A stretch of 64,000 nt of DNA from Rhodanobacteraceae bacterium (lineage in GTDB: Bacteria; Pseudomonadota; Gammaproteobacteria; Xanthomonadales; Ahniellaceae). Positions 1 through 8,243 of the stretch are shown here, in pieces; the stretch's first letter is position 1, and each line of letters starts with the position of its first letter. The notes under the pieces were generated by a model that saw only the letters and a list, made by a program, of their open reading frames with translations, did no database searches and had not been told where the DNA came from. Made by a program: the position numbers and the translations under genes. The stretch is taken from the NCBI GenBank assembly GCA_016708465.1, contig JADJFT010000008.1:186001-250000 (forward strand). Direction: 5' to 3'.

Positions 1-107
1 GCGGGGCGATCCAGTGCGGGTGCAAGCCGCCGTAGCGCCTCATGAAAGGCGACAGGATCAGCGTACAGGCCGCAAGTCGCGGCCTGATCGGGGGTAGATG
101 TGAACAT
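1..107 (-). CDS. Partial CDS running off the left edge, function unknown
   Basis: An open frame on the minus strand starts with ATG at 107 and stays open to the window edge, giving 35 residues (begins MFTSTPDQAATCGLY). An AGG sits about nine bases before the ATG. It lies 70 bp downstream of dusA in the same direction and could be its operon partner. I do not recognise the peptide and too little is visible to name a family. It might also be a chance frame. Confidence 0.35.
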   Translation of the reverse strand, partial: MFTSTPDQAATCGLYADPVAFHEALRRLAPALDRP

Positions 108-177
108 GGGAGCCAACCTGACCGCGGGGAAGCGGCACTCACCCGATTGTGCGCGAACACTACCGAGTCGCCAAGTC

Positions 178-1167
178 TCAGGCGGCGACGCGTAATGACG
201 CCACTTCGTTAATGGCGCGTTCGATCAGTTCAAAGCCGGTACCGGGCCGATGGGCGTTTTCGCTGAGGATGCGGCGAAAGCGGCGGGCACCGGGCAATCC
301 TTGGTACAGGCCGAGGAGGTGACGGGTGAAGTGGGCGATCGATTCGCCACGTGCAAGACGGGCGTCGATGACCGGCCGCAGGGCACGCAGAACATCGGCA
401 CGATCGGGCAGAATGCGGCCCGGGTCGAACAGTGCGCGTTCGAGTTCGGCCAGCACAAAAGGGTCGTGATAAGCGGCGCGGCCGAGCATCACGCCGTCGA
501 AGTCATCGATCATGCCGTCTATGGCGGCGCGCGACGCCAGACCGCCATTCAACACGATCGTCAGTTGCGGGAATTCAGCGCGCAGACGGCGCACGCGACC
601 GTAATTCAGCGGCGGAATCTCGCGGTTTTCCTTCGGGCTGAGCCCCTTCAACCATGCTTTGCGCGCATGCACGATGAACACGTCACAACCCGCACGATGC
701 ACGCTATCGATGAAACCATGCAAGCCAGCATCGTCGTCTTGGTCGTCGACACCGATGCGACATTTCACCGTCACCGGAATCTTGACTGCGGCACGCATCG
801 CCGCGACGCATTCGCCAACGAGCGCTGGTTCGCGCATCAAGCAGGCGCCAAAAGCACCGGATTGCACGCGCTCGCTTGGGCAGCCGCAGTTGAGGTTGAT
901 TTCGTCGTAACCGAAGTCCTCGCCGATGCGCGCCGCCTGCGCCAGCAATGCCGGCTCCGAACCACCGAGTTGCAATGCCAGTGGGTGCTCGGCAACGTCG
1001 AATCCGAGCAGGCGTGCACGATCACCCTGAATAGCGGCGTTGGCGTGCACCATTTCGGTATACAGCCGGGCATGCGGCGATAGCAGGCGGTGGAAGATGC
1101 GGCATGGACTCGTGGTCCATTCCATCATCGGCGCAACGCACAAGCGCCAAGGCGAAACGTCGGTCAT
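178..1167 (-). CDS. dusA: tRNA-dihydrouridine synthase A (DusA)
   Basis: A cytosolic FMN enzyme that reduces uridine to dihydrouridine in the D-loop of tRNA. The 329-residue protein opens with the DusA signature VAPMMEWTTSPCRIFHRLL and carries LQLGGSEP, the active-site segment INLNCGCPSERVQSGAFGACLM with its conserved cysteine, and VKCRIGVDD, followed by the usual HARKAWLKGLSPKENREIPPL stretch of the DusA subgroup. Length fits the family. The ATG at 1167 is chosen; a GTG lies just before it at 1170. An intrinsic terminator of the upstream small gene ends only six bases before the start, leaving no normal ribosome-binding site, so dusA expression must rely on read-through or an unusual leader. 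Confidence 0.95.
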   Translation of the reverse strand: MTDVSPWRLCVAPMMEWTTSPCRIFHRLLSPHARLYTEMVHANAAIQGDRARLLGFDVAEHPLALQLGGSEPALLAQAARIGEDFGYDEINLNCGCPSERVQSGAFGACLMREPALVGECVAAMRAAVKIPVTVKCRIGVDDQDDDAGLHGFIDSVHRAGCDVFIVHARKAWLKGLSPKENREIPPLNYGRVRRLRAEFPQLTIVLNGGLASRAAIDGMIDDFDGVMLGRAAYHDPFVLAELERALFDPGRILPDRADVLRALRPVIDARLARGESIAHFTRHLLGLYQGLPGARRFRRILSENAHRPGTGFELIERAINEVASLRVAA

Positions 1168-1173
1168 CACGGC

Positions 1174-1202
1174 AAAAGAAACGCCCGGTCAGCCCGGGCG
1201 TT
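1174..1202 (-). terminator. Intrinsic terminator after the lysine-rich small gene
   Basis: Read on the minus strand, a GC-rich hairpin with arms AACGCCCGG (9 bp) is followed by TTTCTTTT. It begins 18 bp after the stop of the small gene at 1221-1322. The T-tract ends right before the dusA start codon, which is an odd arrangement. Confidence 0.75.
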
Positions 1203-1220
1203 GTCATTGTAGCGGTCCGC

Positions 1221-1322
1221 TTACTTGCCCGCTTTCTTGGCTGTTTTTGCAGCCTTCTTTTCCTTGGCGGTCTTCTGCGGAGCCTTTTTGGTTTCTTTCT
1301 TCTTTTCCATGCCCTTGGCCAT
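1221..1322 (-). CDS. Small lysine-rich protein (33 aa)
   Basis: A 33-residue basic protein, beginning MAKGMEKKKETKKAPQK and ending KAKKAGK-like, with roughly half its residues lysine or alanine. A GGAGAG ribosome-binding site lies seven bases before the ATG at 1322, and a strong terminator follows, so it looks like a complete monocistronic gene. I recall similar short MAKGM-K-rich proteins annotated as hypothetical in pseudomonads and xanthomonads; that is memory, not a search. Charge and size suggest nucleic-acid or ribosome association, which is inference only. Confidence 0.7.
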   Translation of the reverse strand: MAKGMEKKKETKKAPQKTAKEKKAAKTAKKAGK

Positions 1323-1624
1323 CTTGTTCTCTCCGCTGGATGTCGCCGCCAGCGACCATCGCTGACGACAGCGTGATCCTAAGGCGAAGCGCAGCGAATG
1401 CAATGCCCTGGCGTCGATCGCCGACCGGAGCATCCACCAAGGTTGGCAATTTGGCTACGGTGGCATTTTTCGAGCATTGCCAGCAATGTCGATACCCGAT
1501 ATCGCGACTCGTCATTCCCCATGATTTTGCGCTGCCCGAGTTCGATGCCTGCGTGCACGCCTTCGACTTACCGGCAAACCCGGCGCCGGGCCGGGTTCAT
1601 CAAGGATCGCGTGACGGTTCGGAA
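1323..1624. other. Noncoding gap between the small gene and the anti-sigma-like gene
   Basis: About 300 bp with no convincing reading frame. It holds a hairpin at 1577-1597 that likely terminates the gene at 1625-2119, and must hold the promoter of the 33-residue gene, for which I see no clear -35/-10 pair. Confidence 0.5.
1577..1597 (-). terminator. Hairpin downstream of the sigma/anti-sigma pair
   Basis: A perfect 8-bp inverted repeat, AACCCGGC and GCCGGGTT, with a five-base loop lies 27 bp after the stop at 1625. There is no long T-run, so terminator function is plausible rather than certain. Confidence 0.45.
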
Positions 1625-2119
1625 TCAGCTATCGAAATCACCGTCGAATAATTCGTCGGAAGCGTTGGTTTGAGCGACGGAGTCATCGAAATCACCGCCG
1701 AATAAGAGGTCGTCTGCGGCGAGCTGTGGCGTTGGCGCAAGGCTCGGTGCACGCGTGGGTTCGCTGATGCGCCACGCGGCGACGGCCAACAATGAAATTG
1801 CACAGGCGGCGAACACCGGCGGCAAGGTCGCGGCCTTGAACCAAGCGCTGATGCGTTCGCGCATGCCCGGACGGCGCAAGGCCACCAAATCGTTGGCCAA
1901 GGCCTGCGACCAGTCCTGCGTCGCCATCGCGATGCGTGCGGCTAGTGCTTGGTCGGACGAGGCGGCGAGCCCCGCCAAGGCCGCGCCCTGACGTGATCCG
2001 AGCGATTCGCCACGGACCAAGGTCAGCAGTTCGGCCGTTGCAAGACGTGCGTCGGCGTCCTGCGGCAGCCCACGGGTGGCGTCGCGATACAGGGTCGAAA
2101 GATTCAGCTTGGCCATCAT
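1625..2119 (-). CDS. Anti-sigma-factor-like single-pass membrane protein
   Basis: A 164-residue protein with an N-terminal cytoplasmic part of about 95 residues, one hydrophobic segment at about 99-117 and a short outer tail. It starts directly after the TGA of the sigma gene, so the pair is translationally coupled, the usual layout of a sigma factor and its membrane anti-sigma regulator. No zinc-binding HxxxCxxC is present, so it is not a classical ZAS anti-sigma. The tail carries two near-identical acidic motifs, LLFGGDFDDS (138-147) and ELFDGDFDS (156-164), encoded by a direct DNA repeat. The anti-sigma role is inferred from context and topology. Confidence 0.65.
   Translation of the reverse strand: MMAKLNLSTLYRDATRGLPQDADARLATAELLTLVRGESLGSRQGAALAGLAASSDQALAARIAMATQDWSQALANDLVALRRPGMRERISAWFKAATLPPVFAACAISLLAVAAWRISEPTRAPSLAPTPQLAADDLLFGGDFDDSVAQTNASDELFDGDFDS
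1631..1705. repeat. Direct repeat encoding acidic tail motifs
   Basis: Two 21-bp copies at 1631-1651 and 1685-1705 differ at one base (ATCGAAATCACCG then T or C). They are 54 bp apart and in frame, so they duplicate an F-x-GDFD peptide at the C-terminus of the anti-sigma-like protein. Confidence 0.8.
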
Positions 2120-2653
2120 TCAGTCCTCAATCTCGTCTGCGCCCAGTTCGCGCAGCCGGGTTTTTAGTTCCTCGATGCCGCGGTAGCACAACTGCTGTGC
2201 CGCCGTGACACTGGACCCGGTGATCCGGGCCACTTCGTCTGCGGTGAAACCCTGCAGGGCCAGTTGGACCGGGAGCCGCCGGCGTTCCGGCAATTCCCCG
2301 ATACAGCGCAGCAGCAGATCCGACCATTGGCGCCGACCCGCTTGCGATTCCGGCCGCAACGGGCTGGAAACGCTGGGATCGAAGCCGGCCTCGTCCTTGT
2401 CCTCGATCGATTCCGCATACCGAACCTGTGCCCGGCGTACGGCGTCAACCACGGTCGTGACGACCACCTTCTGGATATAAGACGCAGCAGCGACGAGATT
2501 CTTGTCACTCTCCAGCGCTTTCCACAGTTTGATGCGGACTTCCTGCTCGATGTCATCGGGGTCCAGGCCCTGATCGCGGCTGCAATGCACCTCGATCAGC
2601 ATGCGCAGACGCTTGCCGTGTTTTTCCAGCAGAGACTTGAGTGCGTCACTCAT
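2120..2653 (-). CDS. ECF-type RNA polymerase sigma factor
   Basis: A 177-residue protein with sigma-70 region 2 at about 15-80 (core DPDDIEQEVRIKLWKAL) and region 4 at about 112-172 with the helix-turn-helix GFTADEVARITGSSVTAAQQL. There are no regions 1 or 3, as expected of an ECF factor. It would direct RNA polymerase to a small regulon and be held by the membrane protein encoded immediately downstream. Its ATG overlaps the TGA of the N-formylglutamate amidohydrolase gene by four bases (2650-2653), so it is co-translated with a metabolic gene. The signal sensed is unknown. Confidence 0.85.
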   Translation of the reverse strand: MSDALKSLLEKHGKRLRMLIEVHCSRDQGLDPDDIEQEVRIKLWKALESDKNLVAAASYIQKVVVTTVVDAVRRAQVRYAESIEDKDEAGFDPSVSSPLRPESQAGRRQWSDLLLRCIGELPERRRLPVQLALQGFTADEVARITGSSVTAAQQLCYRGIEELKTRLRELGADEIED

Positions 2654-3438
2654 GCCAGAGCGGCGGCCAGCAGCGCATGCAAAATCGACTGGACGGGTCT
2701 GGCCAGATCGTCACGCCACGCGAAACTGTCTTCGTCCATGTAGGTGCATTGCGCCATCTCGAGCTGCACCGCCTCGATGCCGCGTGCCGGATCGGCGTAG
2801 TGACGGGTGATGTAGCCGCCTTTGAAGCTGCCGTTGATGACGTGTGTATACGTCGACTGCGCGCGCAGACAGGTGTCGATGCGCGCGGTCAAGGCCGGGC
2901 CAGCCGCGGCGCCATCGGCGGTGCCGATGTTCAAGTCGGGTAGACGGCCGTCGAAGAACATCGGCACGACCGAACGGATCGAGTGCGCCTCCCACAGCAG
3001 CACGCGGCCGTGTTCGGCATGGACGCGCGCGATCTCAGCCGCCAAGGCATCGTGATACGGCTGCCAATAGCTGGCGACGCGCGTACGGATCTCGTTCGCA
3101 GTTGGCGCCTCGCCTTCGAGATACACCGGTTCGCCGTCGAAACGAAGCACCGGTAGCAGCCCAGTCTCGCGCCGCCCTGGATACAACGCCACGCCATCCG
3201 GTGCACGATTCAAATCCGCGACATAGCGCGAATGTGTCGGCACCAGTATCGATGCACCGAATTCACGGCGCGCGAAGTCGTACAGGCGACTGATATGCCA
3301 GTCGGTATCCGGCGCGATCTGCGCGCGCGCGGTCAGGCGTGTCGCGATCGCGTTTGGAATAAAGCTGCCGTCATGCGGGCAACTGATGATCAGCGGCGAA
3401 TGGCCGCAATGCACGCTGACGATGTTCATGGCAGACAT
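2650..3438 (-). CDS. hutG: N-formylglutamate amidohydrolase (HutG-like)
   Basis: A predicted hydrolase that splits N-formylglutamate to glutamate and formate, the last step of one histidine degradation route. The 262-residue protein has the family features ISCPHDGSFIPNAIATRL near the start, DTDWHISRLYDF, THSRYVADLNRAPDG, WEAHSIRSVVPMFFDGRLPDLNIGT and GGYITRHY near the C-terminus, with histidines, Glu and Asp placed as metal ligands. No other hut genes are in the window, so the in vivo substrate is uncertain. It follows yehS by 12 bp and overlaps the sigma gene. The start may be ATG 3438 or ATG 3429. Confidence 0.85.
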   Translation of the reverse strand: MSAMNIVSVHCGHSPLIISCPHDGSFIPNAIATRLTARAQIAPDTDWHISRLYDFARREFGASILVPTHSRYVADLNRAPDGVALYPGRRETGLLPVLRFDGEPVYLEGEAPTANEIRTRVASYWQPYHDALAAEIARVHAEHGRVLLWEAHSIRSVVPMFFDGRLPDLNIGTADGAAAGPALTARIDTCLRAQSTYTHVINGSFKGGYITRHYADPARGIEAVQLEMAQCTYMDEDSFAWRDDLARPVQSILHALLAAALA

Positions 3439-3450
3439 GTTAGCAACCGC

Positions 3451-3921
3451 TCAGGCAGCGCGAACCATCAGCGTCAAACCCTTGAGGAAATTACGCAGGA
3501 TTTGGTCACCGCAGGCGCGGTAGTTGCGGTGGTCAGCCTGGCGGAAAAAGGCCGACAGTTCCGGCTTGGAGACCGGGAAACCGACCTCTTCAAAGGCCTG
3601 GTGCATATCGGCATCCTGCAGTTCGAAGGCCACTCTCAGCTTCTTCAGCACAATGTTGTTGGTCATGCGCTTTTCGACCGGCCGCGCCGGCTTGCCGGGA
3701 GCGGGGCCACGGCGATGGATCACCAGCCCATCAAGAAAATGCGCGAGCACGACATCGCTGCATTCCGCGAAACCGGGTTCGTCCTCCTTCTTCAGAAACG
3801 ACTGGATCTGGGTCCTGTCGAGCACAAGGTCGGCGTTCGCCTGCTTGGCGATGTCGATCACCATCGTGTCGCTCAGGTCGAGCATGTAGCGAATACTGCG
3901 TAGTACGTCGTTGTTGATCAT
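3451..3921 (-). CDS. yehS: YehS family protein (two DUF1456 repeats)
   Basis: A 156-residue cytosolic protein made of two similar halves, one starting MINNDVLRSIRYMLDLSD and the other MTNNIVLKKLRVAFELQD at about residue 84. Each half has the -FLKKEDEPGF/FFRQADHRNY- type segment and a final LxxFLxGL. This is the DUF1456/YehS family, whose biochemical role is not established. The start at 3921 matches the family; a longer upstream frame looks non-coding. It lies between the D-amino acid dehydrogenase gene and hutG in the same direction. Confidence 0.9.
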   Translation of the reverse strand: MINNDVLRSIRYMLDLSDTMVIDIAKQANADLVLDRTQIQSFLKKEDEPGFAECSDVVLAHFLDGLVIHRRGPAPGKPARPVEKRMTNNIVLKKLRVAFELQDADMHQAFEEVGFPVSKPELSAFFRQADHRNYRACGDQILRNFLKGLTLMVRAA

Positions 3922-3983
3922 GCGCGTTCCGGAATCGTCAATGCAGCATCGTAGCGGATGCGCCACGGATCGCTGTTGTCGCC

Positions 3984-5240
3984 TCAGACCGCGAAGCGCG
4001 CGGGCAGATAGGGACGCGGGTCGATGAAGGCCTCGTGTCCGAGCATTTGTGCGGCGAGCAGTTCGGCGGTGGCATTGGACATGCTCATGCCGAGCATGCC
4101 GTGGCCAGTGGCGAGCCAAAGCCCGTGGATGCGCGTCGACGCACCGATGATCGGCAGGTCGTCATAGGTCATCGGGCGCCAACCCCACCATTCCTCGACG
4201 CGCTCAGGGCCAACCGGTTCGTGCAGGAATTCGCTCGCGCCGCGTACCAGTGCATCGAGGCGGACGCGATTCAGTGTCTCGTCGTAGCCGGCGAATTCCA
4301 TTGTGCTGCCAAGCCGATAACCCGCCGCCCACGTCGTCACACAGACGCGCGGTTCGGCCAGAACGAGTGGCCGCCGCGGTGCGCGCTGCGGTCGGACATA
4401 GGTGATCGAATAGCCCTTGCCGGGTTGGATCGGGATACACAGGCCGAGATCGCGCGCAATCAAGGGCGACCAAGCGCCGCCCGCCAGCACCACGTCGCGC
4501 GCGGCAATGCGCTCGCTGCAGGCATGCACGGTGTGGATGCGATCGCCGCTTCGATCAAAGCCGGTGACTGCGGTTTGTTCGCGAATGGTGACGCCGGCGG
4601 CGTGTGCGCGTGCGGCCAGTTCAGCGACATAGCGGTCGGGACGGATGTGGGCATCGTTTGGCCAATACAGGCCACCGACCACGCCAGGTTTCAGCGCCGG
4701 TTCGTCGTGCTCGACCCGCGCGCCGTCCCATGCATCCACCGACACGCCGTGCGCACGCAACACATCGAGTTCGACACTGGCCGCATCGAGGGCTTGGCGG
4801 GTGCGGAACACCTGCAGTTCACCGTCGGCGCCGAAGTCGCAGTCAATGGCTTCGTCGCGGATGAAGGCCTCGATCAGGTCGCGCGAGCGGTTCAGGATCG
4901 CAGCCTTGGCCGGCGCGACACGTTCGACTTGAGCGTACGTGCAGTTCAACGCGAATCGCGCCAGCCAGGCGATCCGCGACGGATCCAGTGTTGGCGCGAT
5001 CCGCAGCGGCGCGTCGGGCTTGAGCAGCCAACGCAGGCCCTGTGCAATCACCCCGGGCTGCGCTAGCGGTAACGCATGCGAGGGCGTGATCGTGCCGCAA
5101 TTGCCATGCGAGGCGCCGGCTCCGATGCCGCCACGGTCGAGCACGGTCACGCTGCGACCGGCACGTGCCAGCGCCAGTGCGCAGCTCAGTCCGATCACAC
5201 CGGCGCCAATGATCAGCACATCGGGTTTGGCAGCGGTCAC
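3984..5240 (-). CDS. dadA: D-amino acid dehydrogenase-like FAD oxidoreductase
   Basis: A 418-residue flavoprotein of the DAO/DadA family. It has the N-terminal Rossmann motif IIGAGVIGLSCALALARAG, then DRGGIGAGASHGNCG for FAD contact, a central substrate domain, and the C-terminal RPMTYDDLPIIGAS and GHGMLGMSMS segments typical of DadA small subunits. It would oxidise D-amino acids to 2-oxo acids and pass electrons to the respiratory chain. The ATG overlaps the mgtE stop by four bases. Specificity (D-alanine, hydroxyproline or other) cannot be set from sequence alone. Confidence 0.85.
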   Translation of the reverse strand: MTAAKPDVLIIGAGVIGLSCALALARAGRSVTVLDRGGIGAGASHGNCGTITPSHALPLAQPGVIAQGLRWLLKPDAPLRIAPTLDPSRIAWLARFALNCTYAQVERVAPAKAAILNRSRDLIEAFIRDEAIDCDFGADGELQVFRTRQALDAASVELDVLRAHGVSVDAWDGARVEHDEPALKPGVVGGLYWPNDAHIRPDRYVAELAARAHAAGVTIREQTAVTGFDRSGDRIHTVHACSERIAARDVVLAGGAWSPLIARDLGLCIPIQPGKGYSITYVRPQRAPRRPLVLAEPRVCVTTWAAGYRLGSTMEFAGYDETLNRVRLDALVRGASEFLHEPVGPERVEEWWGWRPMTYDDLPIIGASTRIHGLWLATGHGMLGMSMSNATAELLAAQMLGHEAFIDPRPYLPARFAV

Positions 5241-6595
5241 AGCAGGAACAACGTGCCGAGGCCGAGGAAGGCGACGAAGCCCATCACATCGGTGACGGTG
5301 GTCAGGATCACGCCGCCGGCGAGCGCGGGATCGAAGCCCAGCCGTTTCAGAGTCATCGGCACCAGCACACCGGCGCTGGCGGCTGACAACAAATTGATCG
5401 TCAATGCACTGGCAATGACAAGCGACAGCACCGGATCACGGAACCACAGCCAAACGATGACGCCGAGCAACAGGCCGAGCGCGATGCCATTCATGAAAGC
5501 GACGCGCACTTCTTTCCACAGCAGGGCCGCGATGTTTGAAGTGCTGACCTGACCGAGCGCGAGGCCACGAATCATCAGCGCCAGCACTTGCGTGCCAGCG
5601 TTGCCACCCATGCCGGCGACGATTGGCATCAGAATTGCCAGTGCGACCACCTTCTCGATGGTGGCCTCGAAGCGCCCGACAACACTTGCGGCGAGAAAGG
5701 CGGTCGCGAGATTGACGCCGAGCCAGAGCAAGCGCCGCCGAACCGCGCGCGGCACCGGGCTGAACAGGTCTTCTTCCTCGTACATGCCGGCCGCGCTCAT
5801 CACTTGATGTTCGGCCTGGGCGCGAATGATATCGACAACGTCGTCGATGGTAATTCGCCCCAGCAGCACGTTGTTCGCGTCAACCACCGGCGCGGTGATC
5901 CAGTCATGGTCGGCGAAGACATGTGCGACCGACTCGCCAGACGTGTCCACGGTAATCGCCGGCTGGGTGTCGTCGAGTAGTTCGTTGATCGAGGTATCCG
6001 GTTGCGCGGTGATGATGCGCGCCAGCGCGACACGGCCGAGGTACTGGTTGCGACGACTAGTGACGTAAAGATGGTCGGTGTGATCCGGCAGTTCGCCGCG
6101 CAGGCGCAGGTAACGCAGAACGACATCGACGCTGACGTCCGTGCGCACCGTTACCGCATCTGGATTCATCAGGCGACCGGCGCTGTCTTCCGGGTAGGAC
6201 AGCGCCTGTTCCAAACGATCACGGTCGCTGCGGTCGAGCGAACGCAGCACGCTATCAGTGACCGTGTCCGGTAAGTCGTCGAACAGGTCGGCGAGGTCGT
6301 CGATGTCGAGCGATTCCGCCGCGGCGACGATTTCGTCCTCGTCCATGTCTTTCAGCAGACTTTCGCGTACTTCCTCACCTACGTGGACCAATACCTCGCC
6401 GTCGTCCTCGGCATCCACCAGGCCCCAGACCATCAGGCGCTTGGCCGGCGGCAGCGACTCCAGCAGGTTGCCGATTTCGGCCGGCGTCAGCGCGTTGACC
6501 AAGCGTCGAACCGGGCCGAGACGGCCAGAATCCAGCGCCTGCGACAGCGTCTTCATCTGGCGCGCGGCCTTGTCAATTTGAGCGAGTTCAGCCAT
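5237..6595 (-). CDS. mgtE: Magnesium transporter MgtE
   Basis: A 452-residue protein with the MgtE order: an N-terminal superhelical domain to about residue 135, a CBS pair with the DHLYVTSRRNQYLGRV and TAPVVDANNVLLGRITIDDVVDIIRAQAEHQ-like segments (about 140-260), then five membrane helices including LMPIVAGMGGNAGTQVLALM, which carries the pore signature. It would import Mg2+ with gating by the cytosolic domains. It appears to be the first gene of the leftward run that ends in the sigma/anti-sigma pair. A CGGAG site lies about eight bases before the ATG. Confidence 0.95.
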   Translation of the reverse strand: MAELAQIDKAARQMKTLSQALDSGRLGPVRRLVNALTPAEIGNLLESLPPAKRLMVWGLVDAEDDGEVLVHVGEEVRESLLKDMDEDEIVAAAESLDIDDLADLFDDLPDTVTDSVLRSLDRSDRDRLEQALSYPEDSAGRLMNPDAVTVRTDVSVDVVLRYLRLRGELPDHTDHLYVTSRRNQYLGRVALARIITAQPDTSINELLDDTQPAITVDTSGESVAHVFADHDWITAPVVDANNVLLGRITIDDVVDIIRAQAEHQVMSAAGMYEEEDLFSPVPRAVRRRLLWLGVNLATAFLAASVVGRFEATIEKVVALAILMPIVAGMGGNAGTQVLALMIRGLALGQVSTSNIAALLWKEVRVAFMNGIALGLLLGVIVWLWFRDPVLSLVIASALTINLLSAASAGVLVPMTLKRLGFDPALAGGVILTTVTDVMGFVAFLGLGTLFLL

Positions 6596-6697
6596 CGCGC
6601 GCTCCGGGCGGAGTTCGAAACCGCCTCAGCATTTGTGAAAAAGTACAGGGATTATCGCGACTTGGCGCAGATATATCTTGTGTTGGTTCAAGTGTAA

Positions 6698-6719
6698 CGG
6701 CCGCTGCCCGTGGCGGCCG
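6698..6719 (-). terminator. Hairpin after the beta-CASP RNase gene
   Basis: A 7-bp inverted repeat CGGCCGC/GCGGCCG with an 8-base loop begins 6 bp after the stop at 6726. The following bases on the minus strand are TTACACTT, only a weak T-run. Confidence 0.45.
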
Positions 6720-6725
6720 ACTGGC

Positions 6726-8114
6726 TTAGAACACCACCGATTCACCAGGGTGCGCGAGGCTGACGTTGGCACCGAAGTCTTGACGCAGCTTGTCGGCGAA
6801 CACCATTCGCGCCTTGTCTTCACCATGCACCAGCCATACCGGCGGATGGTCTTTGATCACGCCATACCACTCGGCCAGGCCGGCTTGGTCGGCATGAGCT
6901 GACAGGCCGCCGATGGTGTGCAAGGTCGCGTTCACCTTGATCTGTTCGCCGAAGATCTTGACGAACTTTGCACCGTCCACCAGTTGTCGTCCGAGCGTGC
7001 CGGCCGCTTGGTAGCCAGGAAAGATCACGTGCGTCGTGGCACGCCAGAGCTGATGTTTCAGGTGATGGCGGATGCGTCCGCCATTGCACATGCCGGAACC
7101 GGCGATGACGATCAGGCCGCTGCTGACGTTGTTTAACGCAATCGATTCCTGCAGATTGGCGACCAGTTGCAGGTTCGGCAGACGGAATGGATGGACGCGG
7201 CCACGCCAGACCCGCTTGGCTTCGTCGTCGAACAGGTCCTGATGGGCGTCGTAGACCTTCACGACTTTGGTCGCCATCGGACTGTCGAGCGCGATCCGGA
7301 AACGATCGAGTCCCCAGTCGTCGAAATGCTGGGCACACCAATACAGGATTTCTTGAGTGCGCCCGACCGCAAACGCCGGAATCAGAATATTGCCGCCACG
7401 TTCACCGACCTCGCGGAAGATTTTCCCGAGTTCAATCAGCGTGTCGCTGCGTGCACGGTGCAAGCGATCGCCATAGGTGCTTTCCATCATCACCAAATCG
7501 GCATCTTCGATCGTGGTCGGATCACGCAGAATCGGCGTGCCCTTGGGGCCGATATCGCCCGAAAAAACCAGCTTGCGTGTGCCGTCGTCTTCGTCGGCCC
7601 AGAGTTCGACGATGGCGGCACCGATGATGTGGCCGGCATCGCGTAGGCGGAAACGCAGCCCCGGGAACAGCTCGACGGTCTGGTCATAGTCGACTGCCTT
7701 GAGCTGGTGCAGCACGTGCTCGACATCGTCCTCGTCGTACAAGGGTTCCAGCGCCTTCAGTCCACGGCGTGCACGGCGGCGATTTTCGTACTCGATATCA
7801 GCTGCGGCCAGCCGAGCAGAATCCTCAAGCATGATCTTCGACAGATCTCGGGTTGCGCGCTGGGTGTAGACCGGGCCGCGATAGCCGCGCTTGCGCAGCA
7901 ACGGCAGTCGCCCGACGTGGTCGATGTGCGCGTGCGACAGGATCACCGCGTCGATGGTGTTCAGATCGAAGTCGAAGCGGGCAGCGTTGCGCTTATCCTC
8001 GTCGTGACCCGATTGGATCAGGCCGCAGTCGAGCAAAATGCGCTTGCCGCTGGCTTCGACCAGATGGCAAGAACCGGTCACTTCGCCCGCGGCGCCGAAA
8101 AATGTCAGCTTCAT
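6726..8114 (-). CDS. MBL-fold beta-CASP RNA exonuclease/nuclease
   Basis: A 462-residue metallo-beta-lactamase-fold nuclease. The zinc motif LSHAHIDHVGRLP is at about 58-70, further ligands are in DAGHIIGAA and FSGDIG, the beta-CASP insert runs from about 245 to 365 (IPAFAVGRTQEI, GSGMCNGGRI), and the RMMBL tail contains GGLSAHADQ and LVHGEDKARM. This places it with bacterial and archaeal CPSF-like RNases, acting on RNA in the cytosol. It stands alone and divergent from the M13 peptidase gene, with a 129-bp shared upstream region. Confidence 0.9.
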   Translation of the reverse strand: MKLTFFGAAGEVTGSCHLVEASGKRILLDCGLIQSGHDEDKRNAARFDFDLNTIDAVILSHAHIDHVGRLPLLRKRGYRGPVYTQRATRDLSKIMLEDSARLAAADIEYENRRRARRGLKALEPLYDEDDVEHVLHQLKAVDYDQTVELFPGLRFRLRDAGHIIGAAIVELWADEDDGTRKLVFSGDIGPKGTPILRDPTTIEDADLVMMESTYGDRLHRARSDTLIELGKIFREVGERGGNILIPAFAVGRTQEILYWCAQHFDDWGLDRFRIALDSPMATKVVKVYDAHQDLFDDEAKRVWRGRVHPFRLPNLQLVANLQESIALNNVSSGLIVIAGSGMCNGGRIRHHLKHQLWRATTHVIFPGYQAAGTLGRQLVDGAKFVKIFGEQIKVNATLHTIGGLSAHADQAGLAEWYGVIKDHPPVWLVHGEDKARMVFADKLRQDFGANVSLAHPGESVVF

Positions 8115-8243
8115 AGCGTGCTCCTTGCGTGATGGCGGCAGTTGGGCTGAACCGTTTCCGCATCGCAGTGTCGCGTGACTTTGGCCACTTTGGCAACGCG
8201 CCCGCAGCAGCTAACGTGTCGGTTCCACTGACCGGACCACGCT

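Noticed and set aside
4035..5066. 343-codon plus-strand open frame
   Set aside because: Antisense to the D-amino acid dehydrogenase gene, which has the complete FAD motifs.
5237..6725. Mg2+ riboswitch (M-box) upstream of mgtE
   Set aside because: The 130-bp upstream region shows no M-box core and these are rare in gammaproteobacteria.
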